A stretch of 23,598 nt of DNA, taken from contig VBLU01000079.1 in NCBI GenBank assembly GCA_005879065.1, positions 1-23,598 on the forward strand, in the 5' to 3' direction. The notes beneath the pieces were generated by a model, which saw only the letters and a list, made by a program, of their open reading frames with translations, was not told the DNA's origin and did no database searches. The translations under genes were made by a program, and so were the position numbers. Shown here one piece after another: positions 1 to 6,377 of this stretch. Numbering within the stretch: position 1 is the stretch's first letter; each line of letters begins with the position of its first letter. This DNA comes from Methanobacteriota archaeon. Its GTDB lineage: Archaea; Thermoplasmatota; Thermoplasmata; RBG-16-68-12.

Positions 1-48
1 CGTGAAGCGCTCGGAATCCGCCAGGGCGATCGCCTACTCCCGGCTCGT

Positions 49-411
49 CTACTTCTTTGGCGGCGCCAGCGGACGGGTCTTCCCCATGAACCCGATCTGC
101 TGCCCGTCCCGGAACATCGGACGGACTGTGAGGATCGCGGGGAACCGAGCGCCGTCCTTCCGCATCAGGGTGACTTCTTCCTCGAATTTGCCTTTCTCCA
201 CGGCTTCACGCAGGAGGCGCGGGACCAGGACCGGCACGTTCTCTGGGACGTGAAACGAGGCCACGCTCATCTTCCCGATGACCTCTTCGGGGCTCCACCC
301 GAACAGGTCCGCGGCATCCGCCGCATATTGCTGGACGACTCCCTCCATGTTGCACGTGATCACCGACGTCTCCGTGGTGAACGCTTTTCCCTCCTTCCCG
401 GCCGTGTCCAC
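49..411 (-). CDS. Small stand-alone PAS domain protein
   Basis: A 120-residue protein that is essentially a single PAS sensor domain. Visible PAS features are the N-terminal segment around ITCNMEGVVQQY, the helix with DLFGWSPEEVIGK, and the C-terminal strands RKDGARFPAILTV and GQQIGFMGKTR, as in PAS/PAC modules. No kinase, HTH or membrane segment is present, so it can only act through a partner. It diverges from the HTH_10 regulator that begins 73 bases away. Full-length Bat-type regulators join PAS and HTH_10 in one chain, so a split sensor/regulator pair is possible. The start is GTG at 411; a GGAGG at 413-417 is too close to serve it well, so the true start may be slightly further in. Ligand and partner are unknown. 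Confidence 0.8.
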   Translation of the reverse strand: MDTAGKEGKAFTTETSVITCNMEGVVQQYAADAADLFGWSPEEVIGKMSVASFHVPENVPVLVPRLLREAVEKGKFEEEVTLMRKDGARFPAILTVRPMFRDGQQIGFMGKTRPLAPPKK

Positions 412-443
412 GCCTCCTACGCGGTGGGTTGAGGGACCGCGGC

Positions 444-449
444 TTTATC
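444..449 (+). promoter_or_regulatory. TATA-like box upstream of the HTH_10 regulator
   Basis: GGCTTTATCC contains TTTATC about 35 bases before the GTG start at 484, which would leave a leader of about 10 bases. It lies in the 72-base divergent gap and could also influence the PAS gene. The call rests on motif and spacing only. Confidence 0.4.
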
Positions 450-483
450 CGCCGAGTGGTTTACCTGTCAACCGGCTGGACCC

Positions 484-1167
484 GTGAAGCACCTCGACGT
501 TGTCGTTCCGACCCGGCTCCTCGAGGACGTTGGGATCTTGACCGAATTGTTCTTCCACAACAACGAGTCCGTCGACGTCCTCCAGTCGTTCGCCGTGCGT
601 CCGCATGTGCTCGCGTTCGTCGTCCGCGTGCGCCGACGCGGGCCGTTCAAGGATCTCGAGGCGATCCGCCGCGAGGCCCGCGCCTTGGTCCGGCGATATC
701 GGCTCGCCCGGTTCGAGCTGATGTCCGCGAGTCGAGAACGCGGCGAATACGTCGCGTGGATTGAATGGAAAATCCCGGAGGCGGTCGAAGAGGCCTTTGG
801 GAAGGAAGGCGGCATCGTCCCGCTCCGTGTTATCCGGGAAGACCCAGGAAGCGCGCGGGTCTCGCTCCTCGTCTCCGAAAGCGTCCTCCGCCGATTCCGG
901 AGCGTCCTGGACCGGTTCGGGGGGCACGACTGGGTGCGGGCCGTCCGGCGAGTTCCCGCGGGGCGATGGGATCCGTGGACCACACTCACGCTTCGCCAGC
1001 GAGAACTGCTGACCCTCGCGTTTCGACTCGGCTACTACGAGACCCCGGCGAAGGTTTCGCTCCACCGTCTCGGCCAACTCGTCGGAATTTCCCGGGCTGC
1101 GTTCTCAAAACACTTGCGGAGTGCGGAGCGAAAGATCCTCGGAACCGTGGTGGGCCCGCCGCGCTGA
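484..1167 (+). CDS. Bacterio-opsin activator-type HTH_10 transcriptional regulator
   Basis: A 227-residue regulator. The C-terminal ~55 residues (about 167-219) match the HTH_10 DNA-binding domain of Bat-like archaeal regulators: LTLRQRELLTLAFRLGYYE, then LHRLGQLVGISRAAFSKHLR, then an arginine-rich helix ending ERKIL. The N-terminal 150 residues are a mixed alpha/beta region like the sensor part of short HTH_10 proteins (here EVIREDPGSARVSLLVSE-type strands); no PAS or GAF domain is obvious. It presumably acts as a dimeric DNA-binding activator; its targets cannot be read from the sequence. GTG start at 484, with a TTTATC box upstream. The neighbouring PAS protein is a candidate sensor partner. 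Confidence 0.85.
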   Translation: MKHLDVVVPTRLLEDVGILTELFFHNNESVDVLQSFAVRPHVLAFVVRVRRRGPFKDLEAIRREARALVRRYRLARFELMSASRERGEYVAWIEWKIPEAVEEAFGKEGGIVPLRVIREDPGSARVSLLVSESVLRRFRSVLDRFGGHDWVRAVRRVPAGRWDPWTTLTLRQRELLTLAFRLGYYETPAKVSLHRLGQLVGISRAAFSKHLRSAERKILGTVVGPPR

Positions 1168-1194
1168 TGCCCACTCGGGCGGTGTCGAAGTCCT

Positions 1195-1344
1195 CTACTC
1201 TTTCCGGGCTTCCTTCGCCTTCGGGCGGAGCTCCGTGCTCCCGCATTTCCGGCAGCGGGTCGCGCGCATCGCGTTCCTTGCGTAGCACTGCATGCAGATC
1301 ATCTTGTGCAGCCTGCGGTGTTCGGCCTCGGGGAAACGGGCCAT
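1195..1344 (-). CDS. rpl40e: Ribosomal protein L40e (eL40)
   Basis: A 49-residue zinc-ribbon protein of the large ribosomal subunit, found in archaea and eukaryotes. It begins MARFPEAEHRRLHKMICMQC and carries two CxxC pairs (C17/C20 and C31/C34) in the context CMQCYARN and TRCRKCGST, followed by ELRPKAKEARKE. This is the known archaeal L40e pattern at its usual length. ATG at 1344, TAG at 1195-1197. A clear TATA box lies 23-29 bases upstream, so the transcript is probably leaderless. It is easy to miss because of its size. Confidence 0.93.
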   Translation of the reverse strand: MARFPEAEHRRLHKMICMQCYARNAMRATRCRKCGSTELRPKAKEARKE

Positions 1345-1366
1345 CGGGGTGGGGAGGTGAGGGCCG

Positions 1367-1373
1367 TTTATAA
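1367..1373 (-). promoter_or_regulatory. TATA box for L40e
   Basis: On the minus strand the sequence reads CCATTATAAACGG. TTATAAA is centred about 26 bases before the L40e ATG, ideal for a leaderless archaeal transcript. The box overlaps the TAA stop codon (1368-1370) of the upstream DUF1801 gene. Confidence 0.7.
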
Positions 1374-1832
1374 TGGCTTCGGGCGTCGAGAGCGCTGCTT
1401 CACGGAGACCGATTTGATCACAATTCGATTCGGTCGCCTCGGATCAAAGGGAGGACTCGCGCGCTTCAACGCCTGGACCATCAGGGCTTGGACGGCAGGC
1501 ATGTCCAGCGTCTCGGGGCCGTACAGGACGATGTGCCGAGCCGACTTTCCCTTTCCTTTCAAGAGGTGGTTCGGGTCCGCAAGATTCGTCCCGTGGAGGA
1601 AGAACAAACTGATCCACCTCGGGAACACCGCAATCGAGAACACGGTGTCCGAGGTCCGCTCCGTGGTGCCGAACCCGACGGCCAGGGCATTGTAGTTGTC
1701 ATACACCAACTCGATCGCGCCTGGCAGGAACGCTCGCATCTTCGCGAGAACGGCGCGCGCTTGGGCGGCGATCTCCGGGGCGTACTTCGAGATGAAGGCG
1801 CCGAGTTGCTCTTCCGGCAATAGGTCCTTCAA
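1368..1832 (-). CDS. DUF1801 (YdhG-like) domain protein
   Basis: The chosen frame gives 154 residues. The segments FISKYAPEIAAQARAVLAKM, ELVYDNYNALAVGFGTTERT, AVFPRWISLFFLHG and KGKSARHIVLYG are typical of the DUF1801 fold (YdhG/YjbR-like, biochemical role unknown). The frame stays open further upstream, but homology-like sequence begins at LLPEEQLGAF. I therefore placed the start at TTG 1830-1832, which follows a purine-rich GAGGGGG about 11 bases earlier. It lies 16 bases after the stop of the Erv/ALR-like gene, so the two are probably cotranscribed. The C-terminus is basic (RPNRIVIKSVSVKQRSRRPK). Function is not known beyond the domain. Confidence 0.8.
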   Translation of the reverse strand: MKDLLPEEQLGAFISKYAPEIAAQARAVLAKMRAFLPGAIELVYDNYNALAVGFGTTERTSDTVFSIAVFPRWISLFFLHGTNLADPNHLLKGKGKSARHIVLYGPETLDMPAVQALMVQALKRASPPFDPRRPNRIVIKSVSVKQRSRRPKPL

Positions 1833-1848
1833 AGCAGACCGTGCCCCC

Positions 1849-2139
1849 TCATGCGGGCCCTCTCGTAGGGCTCGACGTCCGCGCAACGAGGCGCGAACCC
1901 CACCGCGCGACACGACATCCGAAGCAACCGATGTGGTAGCTGCCGTTGAGGGCGCCGGCCGAGAACCGAGCAAAGGCCTCGGGGCGGAGCGGGCGCTTCC
2001 CGAGTCGCACATTCACCGCGTCGTGGAGACCTTGCATCCAGACGACCAGGGAAGGCCGGCACCGCCGGCATGGCCATCGTTCCGACAGGCCGTGCAGGCC
2101 CGTCCAGAGGGTCCTCCCGAAACGGATTCGGAGAGACAT
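1849..2139 (-). CDS. Miniature Erv/ALR-like sulfhydryl oxidase candidate
   Basis: A 96-residue protein from the ATG at 2139 (GTG 2154 or TTG 2223 would add 5 or 28 residues). The signature elements of Erv/ALR FAD-linked thiol oxidases appear in order: FGRTLWTGLH (W12, H16), the redox pair WPCRRC (C24/C27), and LHDAVNVRLGKRP (H39, N43, K48), the counterpart of the HNxVNxxLGK FAD-binding motif. A second pair, CFGC (C72/C75), near the C-terminus could be a shuttle disulfide. Only about 11 residues separate the first CxxC from the H..VN motif, much less than in classical Erv proteins, so the fold would be minimal. Third codon positions are strongly G/C-biased in this frame, which supports coding. 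It is probably cotranscribed with DUF1801. An alternative is a zinc-binding protein with four cysteines. Confidence 0.6.
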   Translation of the reverse strand: MSLRIRFGRTLWTGLHGLSERWPCRRCRPSLVVWMQGLHDAVNVRLGKRPLRPEAFARFSAGALNGSYHIGCFGCRVARWGSRLVARTSSPTRGPA

Positions 2140-2323
2140 CCGAACTCGTCGCACGTCTCCGGAGAGGCCGAACCGACCCGCATCGCGGGCGTTCGACGCG
2201 ACCTGGCTCTCCCGCAACGACAATGAAACCCCGTCATCCTTGATAAGGGAGCCGGCTGGCACCAAGCATCCAACGTGGGGAGGTTTCCGCAACCCTCTTC
2301 CGGTCCCCCGGCGTATCTCGGCC

Positions 2324-2440
2324 ATGAAGAAGAAGGAACGACCTCCGAAGGACGATCGTCCCAAGGAGAAACGGTTCCGCCACGGCGGCCGGAAAGGCCG
2401 CCGCGCGGCCCGCCGACGAGAGGAAGGGAAACGCCCGTAA
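2324..2440 (+). CDS. Possible 38-residue lysine/arginine-rich basic protein
   Basis: A short frame starting at ATG 2324 begins MKKKERPPKDDRPKEKRF and ends in GRKGRRAARRREEGKRP. About half of its residues are charged, and third positions are about 70% G/C, like the surrounding genes. No clear TATA box or ribosome binding site precedes the ATG. It ends 18 bases before the TATA-like box of the SRPBCC gene. It may be a small nucleic-acid-binding protein or a chance frame; I do not recognise a family. The 184 bases before it (2140-2323) hold no other supported plus-strand gene. Confidence 0.35.
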   Translation: MKKKERPPKDDRPKEKRFRHGGRKGRRAARRREEGKRP

Positions 2441-2457
2441 AACGTCACGGCCGCGAC

Positions 2458-2463
2458 TTTATC
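2458..2463 (+). promoter_or_regulatory. TATA-like box upstream of the tandem SRPBCC gene
   Basis: CGACTTTATCTTCC holds TTTATC ending 45 bases before the ATG at 2509, which would give a leader of about 20 bases. This supports the ATG at 2509 as the start, although the frame is open further upstream. Confidence 0.5.
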
Positions 2464-2508
2464 TTCCGCCTTGGATTCGACTTGGCACAGAACGTCAGCG
2501 GGACCCGA

Positions 2509-3396
2509 ATGCCCTTCGATTACGATTTCCAGATGAGGATCGGTGCGCCTCGACCCACCGTGTTCGAGCGTCTCCTCCGCATCGAGCATCTGTCCCGATG
2601 GTTCTGCGGCTGGTCGCGAATCGAGCCGAAGGTCGGAGGAAGCTTCAAGTTCGGAGGGGCGACCTGCATCCTTCCGCCGGAAGGACGGGCGTGGGAGACC
2701 ACGATCGACGAAGGCGACGTCCTGCGACGATTCGCGTTCCGGTGGCCCATCCAGTCTGCGGAGACTCGAGTTTCATACGACCTCGAAGACGGCCCAGGCG
2801 AGTCGGCCCTCCTCCATGCGACGCATCGAGGCGTTCCGATCCGGGAGACGACCTGCGGTTCCGTCCAAGATGCATGGCGGATGTGCCTCGGGAACCTGAA
2901 GTCGATCGCCGAGGGGCGTGGGGACAGCGTGCGTCCCGATCATTCGCCCGTGAGTTCTCCGGACGTCCGGCTCTCCGCCCTGATCGAGGCGGCTCCGTCG
3001 AAGGTCTTTGACGCATTCGCCAATCCTGCGCATGTCGCCCATTGGACCACGGGAGGTGTCCCGCGCCAAGAGGCCCGCGTGGAGCCACGCCCCGGTGGGG
3101 CGTTCTCCGTCGAATCGGTGGAGGAACCGGACAGCGTGGTCGAATGGGTTCCCAACCAGCGGGTCGTCCTTCAACGATCGCTCGAACCGGACCGCCGGGT
3201 TCGATTTGACTTCGAAGAGAAGGCGAGCGGGACCGCGGTCTATCTTACCGCGACCGGATTTCGGAACGGCGACCTCGACGGCATTCGGCGTCAGCGAGGA
3301 CGGTGGTCCGACCGCCTCGTGTGCCTGAAGAACTTCGTCGAGAGCGGGGCGTCGGGATTCGCGAACCACTACGACGATCAGGTCCGAGAAACCTAG
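2509..3396 (+). CDS. Tandem SRPBCC/AHSA1-like domain protein
   Basis: A 295-residue protein made of two consecutive START-like SRPBCC (AHSA1-type) domains. Domain 1 (about 1-135) has FQMRIGAPRPTVFERLL, HLSRWFCGWSRIEPKVGGSFKFGG and the helix DAWRMCLGNLKSIAEG. Domain 2 (about 150-285) repeats the pattern with ALIEAAPSKVFDAFANPAHV, HWTTGGVPRQEARVEPRPGG and RWSDRLVCLKNFVES. Such domains form a hydrophobic cavity or Hsp90-cochaperone-like surface; the ligand is unknown. The open frame extends to 2275, but the extra N-terminus is low-complexity and overlaps the promoter, so I used ATG 2509. It is convergent with the aminomethyltransferase gene. Confidence 0.82.
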   Translation: MPFDYDFQMRIGAPRPTVFERLLRIEHLSRWFCGWSRIEPKVGGSFKFGGATCILPPEGRAWETTIDEGDVLRRFAFRWPIQSAETRVSYDLEDGPGESALLHATHRGVPIRETTCGSVQDAWRMCLGNLKSIAEGRGDSVRPDHSPVSSPDVRLSALIEAAPSKVFDAFANPAHVAHWTTGGVPRQEARVEPRPGGAFSVESVEEPDSVVEWVPNQRVVLQRSLEPDRRVRFDFEEKASGTAVYLTATGFRNGDLDGIRRQRGRWSDRLVCLKNFVESGASGFANHYDDQVRET

Positions 3397-3471
3397 GGGG
3401 ATGCTGTCCCGAGTTTCGGGTAATCTTCGAGGACGGCCGTTCAGAGGCCCAATCAGCGGTTATCCCGCACC

Positions 3472-4659
3472 TCACGATTTCTTCCGATCCGGATCGAAGA
3501 ACGGTCGCTGTACGACGGTCGCGGGGATCCGGTGACGTTCCCACTCGACCGCGAGGTCGATATCGACGCGCGTCCCCGGCCGGGAATACGCCGCTGCGAC
3601 CGTCACGATTGCAATGTATTTCTTGAGGAGCGGCGACCAGCACCCGCTCGTCGCCCAGCCAACCTGGCGGTATCCAGAATACAGCGGGATCTTCGCGCGC
3701 CACGGTGCCGACGGAGGTTGCGGCGGCAATCCCATGTTCAAATAGAGCTGCTCCACCGTCCGCCAATCGATCACGAGTCCGACCGTTCGGCGGGCGGGGC
3801 CGCGGCGCTTCTCGTCGAGCAGCGCCCTGCGTCCGATGAACGGTCCCTTCTCCGATGCAACGGTCCAGTCCAAGCTGAGCTCGTAGGGAGAATACCGCTG
3901 CACGTCGATCACGGCCTTCCGCGCGGGCATGTACTCCACTTCGGCTAGGATGAGACCCGCCTCGATCCGCGCGACGTCCAGGGCGAGCATGCCCGCGGGT
4001 GTGATATCGTGCCCTCGACCCTTGTCCATCAGGGCGTCCCACAGGGCCTCGGCCCGCTCCCGTTCGACCCAGATCTCGTATCCGAGGTCGCCCGTGTATC
4101 CAGTCCGAGAGATCTGGACCGGGATTCCTGCGAACGTCGTATTCACGAATCGGAAATATTTCAGCTTCTTGACGGCTCCATCCGCGCCCTCCATCAGGAT
4201 TGCCCGCGAGGATGGACCTTGCACCGCGAGCGCGCCGATGTCCTCGGACACGTCCCGCACCTCCGCATCGAGTCCCATCCCGGCGTCCTCGAGCCACTTC
4301 AAGTTCGGTTCCGCGGACGTCATTCGAAACGAACCGTCGCCGAAGTTCCAGAGCGTCCCGTCGTCGACCGTCTTCCCGCGTTCATCACACCAAGGCGTGT
4401 AGTAGATCTGCCCCTTCGCGAGCTTCTTCGCATTCCGCGTGACGACCTTGTTCACCAGGGAGAGCGCGTCCTTGCCGCGTATGAGATACTTGTACAACGG
4501 AGAGACGTCGAGCATTCCCGCAGAATGCCGGATCGCGTAGTACTCCATCTCCGGGACGAGAGAATACGAGGACGCAGCAAGGTATCCCGACCAGCCGCGC
4601 CACTCCCAGCTCTCGCAAGCCGCCGAGGTCCGGGAATGAAAAGGCGACCCGCGTCGGAT
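3472..4659 (-). CDS. GcvT-like aminomethyltransferase family protein (non-canonical start)
   Basis: A pterin-dependent methyl/aminomethyltransferase of the glycine-cleavage T-protein superfamily, which also includes dimethylglycine, sarcosine and DMSP demethylases. Visible features are HSAGMLDVSPLYKYLIRG, GQIYYTPWCDERGKTVDDG (conserved acidic pair), LAVQGPSSRAIL, SRTGYTGDLGYEIWV, and the C-terminal barrel with RQVGWATSGCWSPLLKKYIA and a PFFDPDRK ending. The first ATG (4548) would give 358 residues. In the same frame upstream the family N-terminus is encoded (SPFHSRTSAACESWEWRGWS, then GYLAASSYSLVPE) without any ATG, GTG or TTG before a TAA at about 4713-4715. A GGAGG at 4667-4671 sits 7 bases before ATC 4659, giving about 395 residues. 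Either ATC is the start or a base is wrong there. The substrate is unknown. It diverges from two FAD oxidoreductases, which suggests joint oxidation or demethylation of a methylated amine. Confidence 0.85.
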   Translation of the reverse strand: MRRGSPFHSRTSAACESWEWRGWSGYLAASSYSLVPEMEYYAIRHSAGMLDVSPLYKYLIRGKDALSLVNKVVTRNAKKLAKGQIYYTPWCDERGKTVDDGTLWNFGDGSFRMTSAEPNLKWLEDAGMGLDAEVRDVSEDIGALAVQGPSSRAILMEGADGAVKKLKYFRFVNTTFAGIPVQISRTGYTGDLGYEIWVERERAEALWDALMDKGRGHDITPAGMLALDVARIEAGLILAEVEYMPARKAVIDVQRYSPYELSLDWTVASEKGPFIGRRALLDEKRRGPARRTVGLVIDWRTVEQLYLNMGLPPQPPSAPWRAKIPLYSGYRQVGWATSGCWSPLLKKYIAIVTVAAAYSRPGTRVDIDLAVEWERHRIPATVVQRPFFDPDRKKS

Positions 4660-4666
4660 GACTCCG

Positions 4667-4671
4667 CCTCC
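4667..4671 (-). promoter_or_regulatory. Ribosome binding site of the GcvT-like gene
   Basis: On the minus strand CCAGGAGGCGGAGTC contains GGAGG, with a 7-base spacer to ATC at 4659. It supports translation starting about 37 codons upstream of the first ATG, where no canonical start codon exists. Confidence 0.55.
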
Positions 4672-4696
4672 TGGTAACGCGGACCGCGGAGAAACG

Positions 4697-4702
4697 ATAT
4701 AA
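4697..4702 (-). promoter_or_regulatory. TATA-like box for the GcvT-like gene
   Basis: On the minus strand GGGGTTATATCGTTTC holds TTATAT about 38 bases before ATC 4659. A transcript starting about 25 bases downstream would include the GGAGG at 4667-4671. The plus-strand reading (GATATAACC) is also TATA-like and could serve the divergent oxidoreductase genes. Confidence 0.5.
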
Positions 4703-4765
4703 CCCCTCCCCCGTTACGGGCCGCGGCCCCGCGCGTCTTCTGGTGATCATCGACGCTGCGCCGTA

Positions 4766-4773
4766 GGAGGAGG
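4766..4773 (+). promoter_or_regulatory. Ribosome binding site of the first FAD oxidoreductase
   Basis: GGAGGAGG at 4766-4773 follows an in-frame TAG (4764-4766) and ends 8 bases before CTG 4782. This fixes the start region between 4767 and 4806 and favours CTG. Confidence 0.6.
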
Positions 4774-4781
4774 TCGTCTCC

Positions 4782-6374
4782 CTGACATCGCAATATCAGG
4801 CGATCGTGATCGGCGGGGGACACAACGGCTTGGTGACCGCCGCCTACCTTGCGCGCGCCGGCAAGAGGGTCCTCGTCCTCGAACGTCGTCACGTGCTCGG
4901 CGGCGCCGCGGTCACGGAGGAAGTGTTCCCCGGTTTCAAGTTCACCGTCTGCTCCTACGTATGCAGCCTGCTTCGTCCCCAGGTGATCCGGGACCTGGAC
5001 CTCCCCTCCCATGGATTCGAGGTGATCCCGCAAGAGTCGACGTTCCAGCCGTTGCCCGATGGACGGTACTTGTTCCGCCGCGGGAACGAAGCGGATGCTT
5101 TCCAAGCGATCGCGAAATTCTCCCGCCGCGACGCGGAGGCGTATCCCAGGTTCGGACGGCTCATGGCCCGACTCGCGAAGTTCATCGCGCCGACGCTCAC
5201 GATGACGCCACCCGATGTCGGCTCCCTGAACCCTGCGGACCTGCGGAAGCTCTACGCCTTGAACAGACAGGTGAAGACCCTCACCGAGGAGGAGCTGTAC
5301 ACGTTCGCGCGACTCATGACGATGAGCGCCGCGGACTACTTGGATGAGTGGTTCGAGACGGATGCGCTCAAAGCAGGAATGTGCTCGAGTGGGATCATCG
5401 GGACGCTGCTCGGTCCTCGTTCTCCCGGCACGGCGTACGTGCTCATGCACCACTACATGGGCGAGATCGACGGCGCCTACCGTTCTTGGGGGTACGTCCG
5501 CGGCGGCATGGGCATGGTGAGCGAATCGATCGCGCGCGCCGGCCGCTCGTTCGGCGCAGACATTCGCGTGAACGCCGACGTCCGACGGATCCTGGTTAAG
5601 GACGGCCGTGCGGTGGGCGTCGAACTGGCAACGGGCGAACGGATCGAGGCGAAGGTGATCGCTTCCGGAGCGGATCCGAAGCGGACCTTCCTGAAGTTCC
5701 TGGAACGATCCGATCTTCCGGCGGACTTCGTTCGCGGAATCGAACGCTTCAAGATCGAAGGGTCGTCCGGCAAGGCGAACTTCGCCCTGAAGGAGGCCCC
5801 CAGCTTCTCCGCCCTCCCGGGGGACGGGCCGCAGCTCCAGGGCGCCATCTCGATCGGACCGACCGTCGACTACATCGAGAAGGCGTATGACGACGCGAAG
5901 TACGGCGACTTCTCCCACCGCCCGTTCATCGACATGTGCGTGCCGTCCACCTTGGACCCCACCCTGGCGCCTCCGGGAAAACACATCATGTCCTGTTTCA
6001 TCCAGTACGCGCCGTACACGTTGCGGAAGGGCACGTGGCCCGAACGCCGCGAGGACTTCGCGGAGACGGTCATCGACACGATCGAGGAATACATCCCGAA
6101 CCTCCGGGACATCATCCTTCATCGGCAGGTGCTCAGCCCGTGGGACCTGGAGCAGATGATCGGCCTCACCGGAGGGAACATCTTCCACGGAGAGCTGACG
6201 CCCGACCAGTTGTTCTTCCTCCGCCCGACGCCGGGTTGGGCCCAGTATCGCACGCCGATCAAGGGACTCTATCTGTGCGGCTCCGGAGCCCACCCCGGAG
6301 GCGGCGTCATGGGAGCGCCGGGGCTCAACGCTGCGCGGGAGATCCTGAAGGACTGGGCCCTCCTGCGGGTGTAA
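4782..6374 (+). CDS. Phytoene desaturase-like FAD-dependent oxidoreductase (COG1233/PYROXD2 type), copy 1
   Basis: About 530 residues if started at CTG 4782. The N-terminal dinucleotide-binding fold reads YQAIVIGGGHNGLVTAAYLA with the second motif VLVLERRHVLGGAA; the C-terminal FAD motif is GLYLCGSGAHPGGGVMGAPG. These are hallmarks of the amine-oxidase/phytoene-desaturase-like family. Starting at the first canonical codon (GTG 4806) would delete the first beta strand. With CTG 4782 the protein has ten residues before GGGHNG, exactly as in the downstream paralogue, and a good ribosome binding site precedes it. It forms an operon with the paralogue (3-base gap) and diverges from the GcvT-like gene. 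It probably oxidises a C-N or C-C bond in an unknown substrate; carotenoid synthesis is less likely because no phytoene synthase is nearby. Confidence 0.88.
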   Translation: MTSQYQAIVIGGGHNGLVTAAYLARAGKRVLVLERRHVLGGAAVTEEVFPGFKFTVCSYVCSLLRPQVIRDLDLPSHGFEVIPQESTFQPLPDGRYLFRRGNEADAFQAIAKFSRRDAEAYPRFGRLMARLAKFIAPTLTMTPPDVGSLNPADLRKLYALNRQVKTLTEEELYTFARLMTMSAADYLDEWFETDALKAGMCSSGIIGTLLGPRSPGTAYVLMHHYMGEIDGAYRSWGYVRGGMGMVSESIARAGRSFGADIRVNADVRRILVKDGRAVGVELATGERIEAKVIASGADPKRTFLKFLERSDLPADFVRGIERFKIEGSSGKANFALKEAPSFSALPGDGPQLQGAISIGPTVDYIEKAYDDAKYGDFSHRPFIDMCVPSTLDPTLAPPGKHIMSCFIQYAPYTLRKGTWPERREDFAETVIDTIEEYIPNLRDIILHRQVLSPWDLEQMIGLTGGNIFHGELTPDQLFFLRPTPGWAQYRTPIKGLYLCGSGAHPGGGVMGAPGLNAAREILKDWALLRV

Positions 6375-6377
6375 GCC

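Noticed and set aside
1..48. Possible end of another gene at the left edge
   Set aside because: Frames are open on both strands over these 48 bases but nothing recognisable can be read in so short a piece.
3408..3420. Small hairpin CCCGA-GTT-TCGGG after the SRPBCC gene
   Set aside because: The stem is only five bases with no T-tract, too weak to call a terminator in GC-rich DNA.
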